Source of the DNA: Aspidiotus rigidus
Lineage: Eukaryota; Arthropoda; Insecta; Hemiptera; Diaspididae
Direction: 5' to 3'
Length of the DNA stretch: 64,000 bases
Assembly: GCA_035079385.1 (NCBI GenBank)
Contig: JAVHKY010000001.1
Coordinates: 2,079,001 to 2,143,000, forward strand
The notes under the pieces are model-generated. The model did no database searches. It worked only from the letters and a program-made list of their open reading frames with translations, and was not told the DNA's origin. A program made the position numbers and the translations under genes. Shown here piece by piece: positions 24,641 through 35,855 of the stretch. How positions within the stretch are numbered: position 1 is the first letter of the stretch; every line of letters starts with the position of its first letter.

Positions 24641-25722
24641 CTCTAACGAAAATTGAAATAGGTAGGTATTTCATTTGGGTGATCGCTACACGCGTTTGAT
24701 GATGATCATGATGATGAATTTCTGAAAAACTCCTTTAGCATAGGTAGGCATTAAAGAAAAAAGAGAAATATTTGAATAAGTTTATCGTAGGAAGAGGATT
24801 TATGGTAGAATTGTTTTATCGGAATCCAGTGGGAGACTCGCACTCGTATGTAAACTGTCTAGAAAACAAGTCCATGACGGTCTTTTTCTTCATCAACCAG
24901 GGTCCTTTGTGTAAGACGACTTCTTCAGAGACATGACGAAAAAGTTAGCGTAAATATAGGAAAAGACGACGCTATCATCGTATGTATCCAGTTTAAATAA
25001 TCAAATTTGAAAAATCAGCAGAAATTGAATCGGAAGATGCTTACATTTCAGTTTTGTGCTCAAAACTCAGAATAAGGACTGACTCAGAAGAGGTAGGCGA
25101 CTGATAAGCTGTAACGAAGATTTAAAATTCGAAAATTTTTGGTAGTTGGACCTGGACCTCTCGTTGAATTTACTGAGGATAAAAATTTATAAATAGTTTG
25201 AAAATTTTTCTTAGAATGATAGGTACTGAAGAAATTAGACAGGCAACCACGCGTCGGGTCCACGCAGGACCGCAGGCAGGCTTCTTGTATTCTGTCAACG
25301 TGTGTTGCGTTGTGTATTTCGGCACGGCCCCGGTGCAGTGCTCACCTATCCTTGATAACATTCAGTAGCATGTGTGTGTGTTCGCATTTCTTTCATCGAA
25401 TATTTATATCACGAAGACGAAAAATCATGTAGAAGTGTTGATAACTGCCCAGAAGCGAGGTACCCTACTTCGAGTCTTCGACCTATAAGTATACCGGACA
25501 TTGTTATTATTTCGTGCAATGTTTTTTCTATTTTCTTTTCTAAATCTTTGTATTTCAGTTTCATGAGGTACGAGTACACAGAATCAGTTAGCATTAATTA
25601 ATCTGACCTAAAATATTCGAATCCGTCCTCTGAATTGACTAGAGTGAATTATTTTCAGATACTGTGGTCACATTTCCGGCAGATACTTATGTAATCGTTG
25701 AATCGTACGTGAAACACGTTCA

Positions 25723-27666
25723 ATGTCGTGCAGCTATGCTGATGGACTCTCCCCATATCATGATAAGGGGAAATTGGGACTCGCCGAAGTTAGTATTTTG
25801 GGCGGTAAATGATTATCTAAACAGCAAAATCTGGTTAACACCATCTTTATCAACTTATAGCATTTTGACGCTGTCGAAGATATCCAGAAAAAGGTCAAAA
25901 TCTTAGCAGGATGGATTAATCAGAGTAAACATGTAGTCATTCATACCGGCGCAGGAATCAGCACTTCGGCCGGCATTCCTGATTTCAGGTACAGTAATGA
26001 ACAATATAAACTTATAACTACTTGATACGAGTCTTTCAAATCGAAGTTTTTAATCAGAGGACCCAAAGGAGTATGGACCTTGGAACAGAAAGGTGAAAAG
26101 CCTACCATAAATGTATCATTCAATGAAGCGATACCAACAAAAACTCATATGGCTATTCTGAAACTCGTGAGTGCAGGTATGTCTGTATTAATTTCTGAAT
26201 TATTCCTAATCTCGATGATTTTTCTTTGAAATTAACATAATTTCCTATCCAATGTGCAGGCAAATTTCAGTTCGTAATCAGCCAGAACATAGATGGTCTC
26301 CATTTACGATCTGGACTACCGCGTAAATATTTGGCTGAACTTCATGGCAATATGTTTATAGAACAGTGTCATCGATGTCAAAGGTAGATAAATGAAATGA
26401 CTATAGATTCTAAGTGATAGGAAAAGTGCTAGATTGTTGTACTTGATTTACAGACAGTTTGTACGGACTTCGGCTACGACTTCAGTTGGACAAAAATGTC
26501 TCGAAAAACCATGTCCCACTGCCAAATCGAATGGTCGATCTTGTCGAGGAAAGTTACACGACACCATTTTAGATTGGGAACATGACTTACCCGAAAAAGA
26601 TTTAGGATTAGCGGATTTTCATTCTTGGTTAGTTTCGCGATCGAATTATCTTAGATAGTATCTTCATAAATGTGTGTTGAGAGTAATTCTCATATTTTCT
26701 GCACAGTTTGGCGGATCTTAGCATTTGTTTGGGCACTACATTACAAATAGTTCCTAGCGGCACCTTACCGCTCAATACGAAGAAATACAACTCGGGAAAA
26801 TTGGTTATTTGCAACCTTCAACCTACGAAATATGTAAGTTCCAGAATATTACAGTATATATCACTACTTTCATTGCCAACGACTTTTTGATTTTTTTTTA
26901 ATCGATGGAAGGTCACACCAAACAATGCTATTCGTAATGTTCGAAGGTTTGCAAAGGATACGAGAAACACCTTCAGATCATGAAATCACGCTTCAAATTA
27001 ATTTAAAAGATCAAACTACGGATGATTTTCTTTCTTTTTCAGGATAAGAAAGCTGACTTACTGATACACACGTATGTTGACGATATAATGACTCTTTTGA
27101 TGAAAGAATTGAATTTAGAACTACCCGGTTTTGATTTGAAAGCCGATCCGTCACGACGGAGTCAACGAGAACTCATCGAATGGACGATACCAGACTATGA
27201 AGTAAGACAAATGCGAGCTCTCTATGAACGCACTTGCTGCAAAGCGAAGAAAAAAAGAAAAATTAAAGAAGTGGACGAATGTGAATCTCAACTGGAGTTA
27301 AAACCAGTAATAGATCACAATAAACCGGATCTAAAAATTTCTAAACTAACGGAAGAAAAATCTTCGATTATGCCTGATGTAAAAGTGGAATCTCAGAACC
27401 GTCAGGATTTGGTTTCGATTGCTACTGAAAAACAGAACGAAATAAAAGAGGAAAATAACGAGAAGATAGAAAATTGGCTCGATGAAGGTTCGAGCAACTG
27501 TCCCAAGACAGTTATCTCTGATAATTATGATGAAAGTAATTCGTCGAATAATGTGGAGATATTTCAGGAACAAGATTCATCGGAGAATCTGTCTGAAATC
27601 ATTGAAAAGACATCTGATCTGAATAAATCTTCTAGCGTGATGAATAATGAAATAATTTCATGTTGA
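25723..27666 (+). CDS. SIRT6: NAD-dependent protein deacylase, SIRT6 type
   Basis: Nuclear sirtuin acting on chromatin (H3K9/H3K56 deacetylation and mono-ADP-ribosylation in the family). Seven exons: 25723-25788, 25861-25988, 26058-26176, 26260-26383, 26454-26627, 26707-26833, 27043-27666; phases agree and give 453 residues. The start [20 protein letters not shown] fits the SIRT6 N-terminus closely. The Rossmann/NAD motifs are [16 protein letters not shown] (~residue 52), [11 protein letters not shown] and LAELHGN with the catalytic His near 132. The zinc site reads CHRC then two cysteines in a longer spacer ending [14 protein letters not shown], the class IV signature. [10 protein letters not shown] and [16 protein letters not shown] follow. 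After about residue 330 the protein continues in a charged, Lys/Glu/Ser/Asn-rich tail (KKKRKIKE is a possible nuclear signal) with no domain. SIRT7 is excluded by DTILDWE and PSGxLPL. Confidence 0.95.
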
Positions 27667-27901
27667 CATTTCGGTATTTTTTGTGTCGACGGCCGTTCAT
27701 TTTCTCTTCGACCGATTCGACATTTTGATAAGTTATTCTTTGACGTGTTAAATAATGCATCTGGTGTGTATTTCATAAATCAGAACAAATTTCGAGTCTA
27801 TAGTATTTTTGATTCTTTATGTGTTAAATTTCGACATCCAGCGGATATTTATTTTATTTAGTTCAACTCACGATATCGTGTTACGAATTTTATTATTTTT
27901 G

Positions 27902-27907
27902 AATAAA
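27902..27907 (+). promoter_or_regulatory. Candidate polyadenylation signal of SIRT6
   Basis: AATAAA 236 bp downstream of the SIRT6 stop codon, in an AT-rich 3' UTR. Confidence 0.5.
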
Positions 27908-29296
27908 AGCCGTTATTCTGTCAAGTAGAAAGTTTTCTTTTATTTTTTATTCTTTGCAGTTAATTTCAGTTACCTCCACTGCGGATAACATATAAGGTAC
28001 CGGTACCCACATCACTGCGATGTAATACGATCATTTCTTTAGGAAACGGACATCACCACTCCGAAGATCATGTGATTTGTATGTCCACAATTTTATATGT
28101 GTGACCCGTCGTAATTCTGTTGGTCGAATAAATGTATTACACAGCGCTGCTGAGTACTCTATTTCTGAACGAGTTGTTTTGGAAAGTCGCCTAAAATTTA
28201 CTGTCAAACGTAGTAGACAAACGAAGCTCGAGACCGTATTTGCTCGTGACACATGCCACAATTATTTTTCTTTATTAGAGCAAAACATAATACAAAAGTT
28301 GTAGTTATACATGATATCGTAAACAAATAAAATGAAGGAAAAAAAAAAAAAAAAAAAGGAGGGAAAAAGAGGAATTTTCTGGATTTTTTTCTTCATCGAT
28401 TTCAATAACGTTAGATTAGCAGGACAAAGACAGTGCCGAATGAATTTGTCGATTAATAATAATTATGAAATTGTCATATTGAAGTCGTGACCTTCTAATG
28501 AGAAAGGACCCTGAGGGTGAAAAAATTTCTCCAGTGAAGGAACCGAAAATTATTCGTGATAAGAGCATGACCAAGCCAAGTTTTGAATGCAAATCATGAA
28601 ACGAGTATTGGACGTGGAGAACTGGGTCGTGTTTCATTAGATTTGTCATTGAAAACTGTTATCGAATTATATTTTTTCGGATTTTCTCAAGTTTTCATCC
28701 TAAGAACCAGATGTAAGGTCACAGTCTTGAATATTTGATTAGACCTCGAATTCATGAAAAACTAATTATGAGAGACAAATGTTTGCACCGCGGAAGACAG
28801 GTTATTGTATAAAAAATGTTTCTATAAATTTAAGAATAATCCTTTTGAGGCACCTAAGTCTGTAATTTTATGGAGACCTTGTCCCTTGTAAGCGAAGCTT
28901 TGAATAATGTAAACAGTATACTCGTTTGAATGGATATCCACCACAATCGTACATATTTTATGCTCGATTACTTTCATTATTTCTATTGCAGAAAGAAAAA
29001 TCTTCTGAAAAACTAATGAAAATGAGAGAGCAATAGTGATGATGAGGATTTTAATTACTCTCAAGGCTAATGATAATTTGTAAGAATTCGAAATGCATTA
29101 CGAAAGTCTTAAAATTTCTCATTTGAAGTAGATAGAGAGAAACTTTTATACGAACTAAAGCTGCTTCTTTTAGAGGGATCCGAATACACAGCATCCGTAT
29201 GCAAAACGGTTATCAGAGGAATCGGTCATCAAAGAGCTTCAATTGTATTTTAAACAGAAACCAAACTTAATTTTTATGAAGGACTTTCGATTCTTA

Positions 29297-29526
29297 TAGG
29301 GCTTTTCCATGTTGGCGCATTGCATACGTATTCTCCTACGTGTTATCGAAATGGTAGTATTTCTAATATTACTCTTATGGGTGTTGCTGGATTGCATACT
29401 CAAATTACTCCACAATGAAAATGAGTATGCAATCCAGCAACACCCATAAGAGCAATGTTAGAATTCTACCATTTCGATAACACGTAGGAGAATACTTATG
29501 CAATGCGCCGACATGGAAAAGCCCTA
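29297..29526. mobile_element. Foldback MITE, about 230 bp, TTA target duplication
   Basis: The two arms, each about 105 bp, are near-perfect inverted copies: it begins TAGGGCTTTTCCATGT and ends ACATGGAAAAGCCCTA. Only about 20 bp separate the arms. The element is flanked by TTA on both sides (29294-29296 and 29527-29529). A 3 bp TTA duplication suggests a PIF/Harbinger-type origin; a TA duplication (Tc1/mariner) cannot be excluded because the ends are ambiguous by one base. No coding capacity. Confidence 0.8.
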
Positions 29527-32500
29527 TTAAGTCCAAAAAAGAGTAATTTCTTTTGAATTAGGTATCGGTTTCAGTAGCGGCTCATCGTACTCGTCGATCA
29601 CTTTCTAGTGATTCTTCATAAGGTGGGAGTAATTTCAGAACAGTAAGTCCGTTCATATATATTACGATACAACGACTGAAATAGGTATTCAATTAAAAAA
29701 TAGCAAAATAATGATTTAGATACCGGCATGAGAAACAATTTCAGGTAACCCATAAAAAAATATAGAAATATCATAGTTATAATTGAAAAATTTTAAATAG
29801 AATATTGAAAATATTGATATCTTATAGGCCTACAACTGTCTTCCTTTCCATTGTTGTACGAAATTTATTCTAACAAAAACTATCCGAATCTATTATTTCA
29901 TTATCATACCTAATCATTATGATGTAGGTATAAGTTACTTGCATTCTCTAGAATTTAATTCATCTAAATATTCCAGGCAAGAAAAAAAATTACTATTATT
30001 TTTTTCTTTAATATGTTGTTTTCCTTTATTATTTTTATAATGTTGACAAAGAAAAAAAAAAAAGTGGTGCAAAATTGGGATGACGAATGAACTTTTCGCT
30101 CAGAAAGAAGAGGTGAGCAATAATGATAGAACATTTCAAGTTTTTATCTGGAATTTCCATGAAGATGAGGATGTGGTGTATCTACTAACGGGTATCAGAT
30201 GTTTGAATCACTTAAAATCAATTTTTCAGTAGATACGACCATACATGGTAATGTTTACATTTGGAAATTCTACTTTCATTGTTCTCTTTTTTATCGAGTT
30301 GTACATTTTATCTTTTTTGAAGTGGGTATTCATGGTTATACTCTTTCAAACTATCTCTTCCTATATGTTTTCACTTTTCGACTCATTAAATTTCTTTCTT
30401 TCTCATCTGACTATGGACGAGATGTAAATAGGACGTATTTGAGGAAAGAGAAGAAGGTCAAACCGTCCCTTCAAGTTTTTCAGAATTTCGGAAAAAAGTA
30501 CTATCAATTATAAGGTAATTGAACCAAAGACCTTGATGAGTCTATGAGCGAAAATATCTCATCCCCTACAAATTAGTATAATTTAAAATATAGTATTATG
30601 ATTCTGTCCGAAAACAGTCACTCTTTAGACCAGTCCTTCGATAGCACACGAATTGAACGAAAGAAAGTCCACAACTTGCCAATAACGGTTCTGTACAGAA
30701 TTGTTGAATTTTTTAAGACACCGTAAGGTAGTTAACATTGGTACTTTTACGTTCATTGGAAATATTTTAATCGAACAGAGACCGCGTGTAATCATTCATG
30801 TTCAAAAGATAACGCACGTTACATGCCGTATAATTTTGTTCACGAACGACTTGTACGTTGGCATTCGTAGCCTATATCATTTTAGATTCTTCTTACCATA
30901 ATATATACCGTAATAAATAACATTTTCGTAGCTCGCCCCCTTTCCTACACATCAGTAGAGTCGAACTAAGAATAGGATCAGTAAGACAAGTGTGCTGTGA
31001 GGGTAGACGCAAAGAGACTCATATTGTGTTGACTTTTGTACAGTGACTTGGTCGCGGAGTTCTAGTTCGACCTCAACCCGCGCGTACCGTGGTGGTGTTG
31101 ATTATTTTTTCCATTTTTTAAATTTTTTTAGTAATATTCGTTTTTTATTTTTTCCTATCCCAGGTACGTAACCAATAATCTATTCTAATTAGGTAGAATT
31201 CTCGAAAGGAATCGATTTTGTTCTCATTTCGAGTAGGTAGCCATCAGGAATGTATCGGAATTTCGACGGAGCTTATTTCAAAATTGATTGATAAAGTTTG
31301 ATAAATATGTGGTATATAAATTTTGAGGAAAATTTCGAGCCTAACCTGTGTACTTAATAAACCCATTCTAATTTAAACTTTTGAACCACTTCGCGTTTCG
31401 AAGAATAAATATATTTTTGTGAAATTGGAAAGGTCATTGTCAACTGAAAACCAACCTCGTTTCCAACTTCGGAGAGACGCGTGCAAGACATCTGAATTTG
31501 AGTTTTCGTAGGGATTCTCCGGGCAAAGTAATTTACTTTTACTTTCCATCCTTTCATCATAGTATATAGGGTATGAATTTTTTTCACTGAAGAAAAGAAA
31601 CGTAGGTATCGATTACATTTTTTATTTATTTTAGAATTTCTTTTGCTGATCAACTGTTACCACGAAATTATCATTTTGTACAAGTTAATACCTAATATAA
31701 TCGTGCAGTGACCTACATTCTTCGGAAAATGATCTACTTTTAAATTTCGATGGAACGTAAGATTTTCAAGGCCTCAAGTTGATGAAATGATTTTTGGACG
31801 TGAGAGTTTTGTCATTGTATATAGAAGTCATCTTTATCGTGGGTTGGGTTTTTGGGAGAGAACTTTATAATTTGGTTCTGAAAATAATTTAAAATATAAT
31901 TATAAAATAAGAATAGCCTTATTCAGGATGTCTATCAAATCTCGTTCACGCAGTATAAAGAAGTAGCTTATGAGATAACCAAATTAGCTGATGAAAAAGA
32001 GATTAGCGCGTCTACACTTCATTCAATTTGTTTTATTTTACGAACGCTAAATCCCGTGTTAAAGTACCTTCTAAATTATCTATTCGCATTAAGAAATAGA
32101 ATACGTCTTGCACTGTACTTACAGTACCACATATCGATAGAGCACTCGTATTAACTCTACGATGAAATTAGAAAATTTGGCCCCTACTGACTACATTTCA
32201 TTTCTCAATCTGCGACGACGTTACTCCTCTCACGCAGCACATAATTAGCTGACAACCCACATATAAAGCGCTTCGAGAAAACTTCTTTATTTTTAGATTT
32301 TTATTCACGCTATCGATTTACATCTTTCAAAAAATGGAAAAATAAATGGACAACCTTAATTGTCTGTTCAAAGCGTGCGTCTCGAATATCTTCTTATTTT
32401 AAATTTCTCGATTTTGTTTCTGTTCTTTTTTTTTTCTCGTTGTAATTTAGAAGTAGACTAGATTTCGAAAAGACCTACAACAGGTAAAGTGAAGGTCTTC

Positions 32501-33681
32501 ACAAGGATAGTTGGGACTTTTGATTTCAAAATTTTTTAAGCACACAAATTTAACCATGTTTTCAGCAGTTCACTTGTTTGAATCTGTTTTCGTTTTTTTG
32601 TTTTTTTTTTTATCAAATAAAAATAGACTGGAATATGACAGCAGTCGGATTCCAAAAGAGGGAAAGAAAGGCAACTGAGAATAGGAGTACTAATCGTAAA
32701 AAAGTTAAACTAATGCCTGGGCTGAAAGAATTTGGTGATAAAAAATTAGGCTGCTACTAACTACTTCTTCAATAATTTGGTCTAAACGAAGAATTACAAT
32801 TTCTCTTCGTAGCACACGTTAGTGAAGAATTCTCCTTAAATAGGAGTAATTTTGGAAATCAAATCGAAGCTCTTCCATTGGCAAAAATAGGTCAAACTTA
32901 ATTTATCCTATTCATCACACGAAAGTTAGCTTCACACTGTTTCTTCGCTCTCAAACCACTCCCACTTCGTCCTACTACATAAAACATCCCTTCCCTTATA
33001 CTCGTTTGAACAATCCCCAAACTATAGTGTACTCAATATTTCACGTAAAAAATTGTGTGCACTCTATCAACAAACAATTTACTCAAGCGATAGCTTACGC
33101 AAGGTCGATAACCTTAGCCTCCCCAAATTAAGATTTTGACTCGAAAATAGTTTCAATAATTTGTGTCCCATCCTTTTTCCCAGGAGCCCTACTTCCTTTA
33201 TTGAAGTGTCAGCCCTTCCCACCGCTAACCAGGAAATGAAAATAACCTAAAAAAGATGTGTTTAATTTGTGCTAATCTGTATCGATAGTTTCAGAATTTA
33301 TAACGGGGCCTATCCTGTGTAGAATTTATTGAAGTTAAGTAACCAGCTTTTCCTGATTCAACTTTTAACCTGAAAGTAGTGTTAAAATATGAGTCCTACT
33401 ATGTGCCTATTTGTGCCATCAATTTTACAACCTTACCCTGTACAACAACTTGTATCAGACCATCCGTTCATAGGAGGAAAGCCTGTCCTAAGAAAAAATT
33501 TCGAGATAACAGTGGTCTCAAAAAATTTTGTCTGATTGCCGTCATTTTTGGAATTTATTGAAGTCCAAGTGGCCAGCTCCTCCACCTCATTACGCAGAAG
33601 TACCTCCTATCAGATTTAGTCGTTTGTGTTACGTTTGTCGTGAGAGATTGACTACAGCCCTGCACGCACTGGAGAATCAAA

Positions 33682-34306
33682 GCGGGCAAATGTGTGGAAA
33701 TTCTCGTTGTGTTAGGTTATGGATAGAATGTCACCGACCAGCTGATCTTCCGTTGTGGATCCGCGGTGAGAAATCGTCTTTCGTCCCGCGTACAATCGAA
33801 GCGGGAAAATGCGTGGAAATTCTGGCTGTGATAGGTGACCTAGTATGAACTCGTGGTAAGAAATAAGCTCTGCCCCGAGTTCGATCAGAAGAGGACAGTG
33901 TCCGGGAATTCTCGTTGTTCTTGGCAAAGTATGGCAATGTAGCGAGACGTTAGAAAATTCATTTTCCTTGCGTGGTATAAAGAATTTCTGTACATTTGCT
34001 CGCTTTGTGATGAACCGGGAGGCGAAGCTGATTTTTGGCCGTGAATTACATTCGCAATGGAAGAAGAGTTTCTCGGTAAATTAAAATTCTCCCGCCTTCC
34101 ACAAGCAGAATATTTGGGGTTTTACCCTCTTTGAATTGAGTCGGATTCAGGGCATATTTTTTCCCGTGCGTATGTCGCAAGGCTCCATGCACTCTTGCCA
34201 TGCACAACAAGAATTTCCATACATTTTCCCCGCTCTGATCAGCTCCTTGAGAATAATCAATCCACCACCTAACACAACAAGGATTTCTGCACATTTGTTC
34301 GTTCGA
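33682..34306. repeat. Cluster of a 30 bp motif, three forward then three reverse copies
   Basis: A motif of the form aaatgtgtggaaattctcg followed by ttgtgttaggt occurs forward at about 33682-33717, 33801-33836 and 33891-33928. It recurs on the opposite strand at about 33971-34000, 34201-34230 and 34266-34300. Copies are diverged and 30-230 bp apart. ORFs over this block (33528-33937, 34046-34294) follow the repeat rather than a conserved protein. Origin unknown; it may be two inverted copies of one tandem-repeat-bearing element. Confidence 0.6.
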
Positions 34307-35855
34307 TCATAGGGGGGGGGGGATCAATTTTTCACTGCGTACAAGGCTGCAGTCAACCTCTTATCATACGATCGTAGCACAAATGATTAAGCCTGATTAG
34401 AGGTGATTCTAAGTCATGGAGCGAGGGAGTAGGCCCACTTGGACTTCTATACGTTTAGAGAGAGATATCATAACTTCATCAAACTATACCCAAAAGTAAA
34501 AGGGGTACAAATTTTCAAACTGACGGCACATGCTGGCACAAATCGGACACAATTTTTCAAGACCACTTTCATCTCAAAATTCCTTCTGTGGAGAGGGCTT
34601 GACAAAGGTAGTTTCACAGGAAATGAAAACAATTGTAGATTGTAAGATTGATGACAATAATTCTAATCTCATATTTTGAGACTACTTTCAGCTTAAAACC
34701 CGAATTTGGAGCGTGTACATAAAATAGGGATGGGGTACAAATTTTAAAACTGGCGGTATAAATTGCTCCAATTTACTCTCATCTCTGGGTTCACGATGAG
34801 AAAGACTGATCCTTCTATGAGGAAATTAGGGGTATCGGAAAAGGGATGGGCACAAACTGACACAAATTAGACGTAATCAAAATCTCAACACGGAGGTGCT
34901 CACGCTCCTACAGACAGACTTATTCTTTCTGAATTTTATTGAGTTTTCACTCACATCTGATTGTTAGTAACCTCAACATCTAATTGAAACATACTCATTC
35001 AAAATTACCAATAATATAAAGTAAAAGTTTGTTGATTAGATTTGTCTGCCTAAGGTATCAGTTTCATTCGTACAATTTTATAGTTTTACTCCTTCAAATC
35101 CCTATTACAAACATACGCCCTGCAAGATAGAAATGAGGTGTGCCGTAGGCGCGCCGCCTACTCTAGTGATATAGAAGCGTTAACAGACTTGAGATTTGTA
35201 ATCATATTCCAACAAGGAAGTGAAACAAAAGGAGGAAAGGGGAGAAGAGGGTGCCGTTTTACAAACAACAAGCGAAGCAAGTTTTTTGAATGTGTAATGA
35301 GGGAATTTAGGAAAATTGAAGGAATCAATTGAACGGTATACCGAATTTCCATTATCTCATGTACTTCCTAATTAATTCATAATTTGGGCGGAATTACAAT
35401 CAAATCGCTTCCCTCGTTGATCGTCAAACGGTACTCTTTCTCCGCCCCCCTCTCTCCACCGCACTACATTATTTTATTGAACGTTTCCACACAAACTAGC
35501 GGTTTAGACAATCAAATGGCAATACTGATTCTGCAGGTCGCTTACCCGGCCCGTTTTATCCGTCGTTCGTCCGTTCCACACTTTTAATTACAACATCACT
35601 CGTTAATCGCGAATATATTGAATTAATTGCGCTTTTCGCGCAACTTCTTTCGACGATTTTTCAATCAAAAAATCTTTTACTCTGGTAGAAATATATATTT
35701 TTTAAATCGTATTTTTACATAGATTATTTAAAAAAATACCGACGCGATTCACAGGTAGACAGATTCTACACCCTTACATAAATCTCAATTGCCACTTATT
35801 TAAATAAAGTTTACACAACTTACATTATTTTTAAAGTACTCAAAAACCAGCCAAA

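Larger units (their letters stand above)
22426..25722. other. Head-to-head spacer between YTHDC2 and SIRT6
   Basis: About 3.3 kb separating two divergent genes. It should contain both promoters and possibly a non-coding first exon of SIRT6. I see a TATA-like box at 23277 and a LINE relic at 24385-24640. Small ORFs (22791-23051, 23669-23909, 24049-24395, 25170-25601) show no motif and are treated as chance. Confidence 0.5.
27908..35855. other. Long intergenic region between SIRT6 and tropomyosin
   Basis: Nearly 8 kb with no coding exon that I can support. It contains a foldback transposon (29297-29526), a cluster of a 30 bp motif in both orientations (33682-34306) and homopolymer runs (for example 28338-28357). 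A GC-richer stretch near 30940-31100, ending in a pyrimidine run and cccaggtacgt at about 31155-31170, could be a non-coding first exon of tropomyosin. That is only a guess. ORFs such as 30199-30513 are AT-rich, hydrophobic-looking and unsupported. Confidence 0.5.

Noticed and set aside
28090..28310. Possible LTR end (aataaatgtattacacag...)
   Set aside because: No second LTR, target duplication, primer-binding site or gag/pol remnant could be found nearby.
30199..30513. 104-codon hydrophobic ORF as a small membrane protein gene
   Set aside because: AT-rich T-runs give Phe/Leu/Tyr in any frame; no splice signals or recognisable family, and it overlaps a second similar frame.
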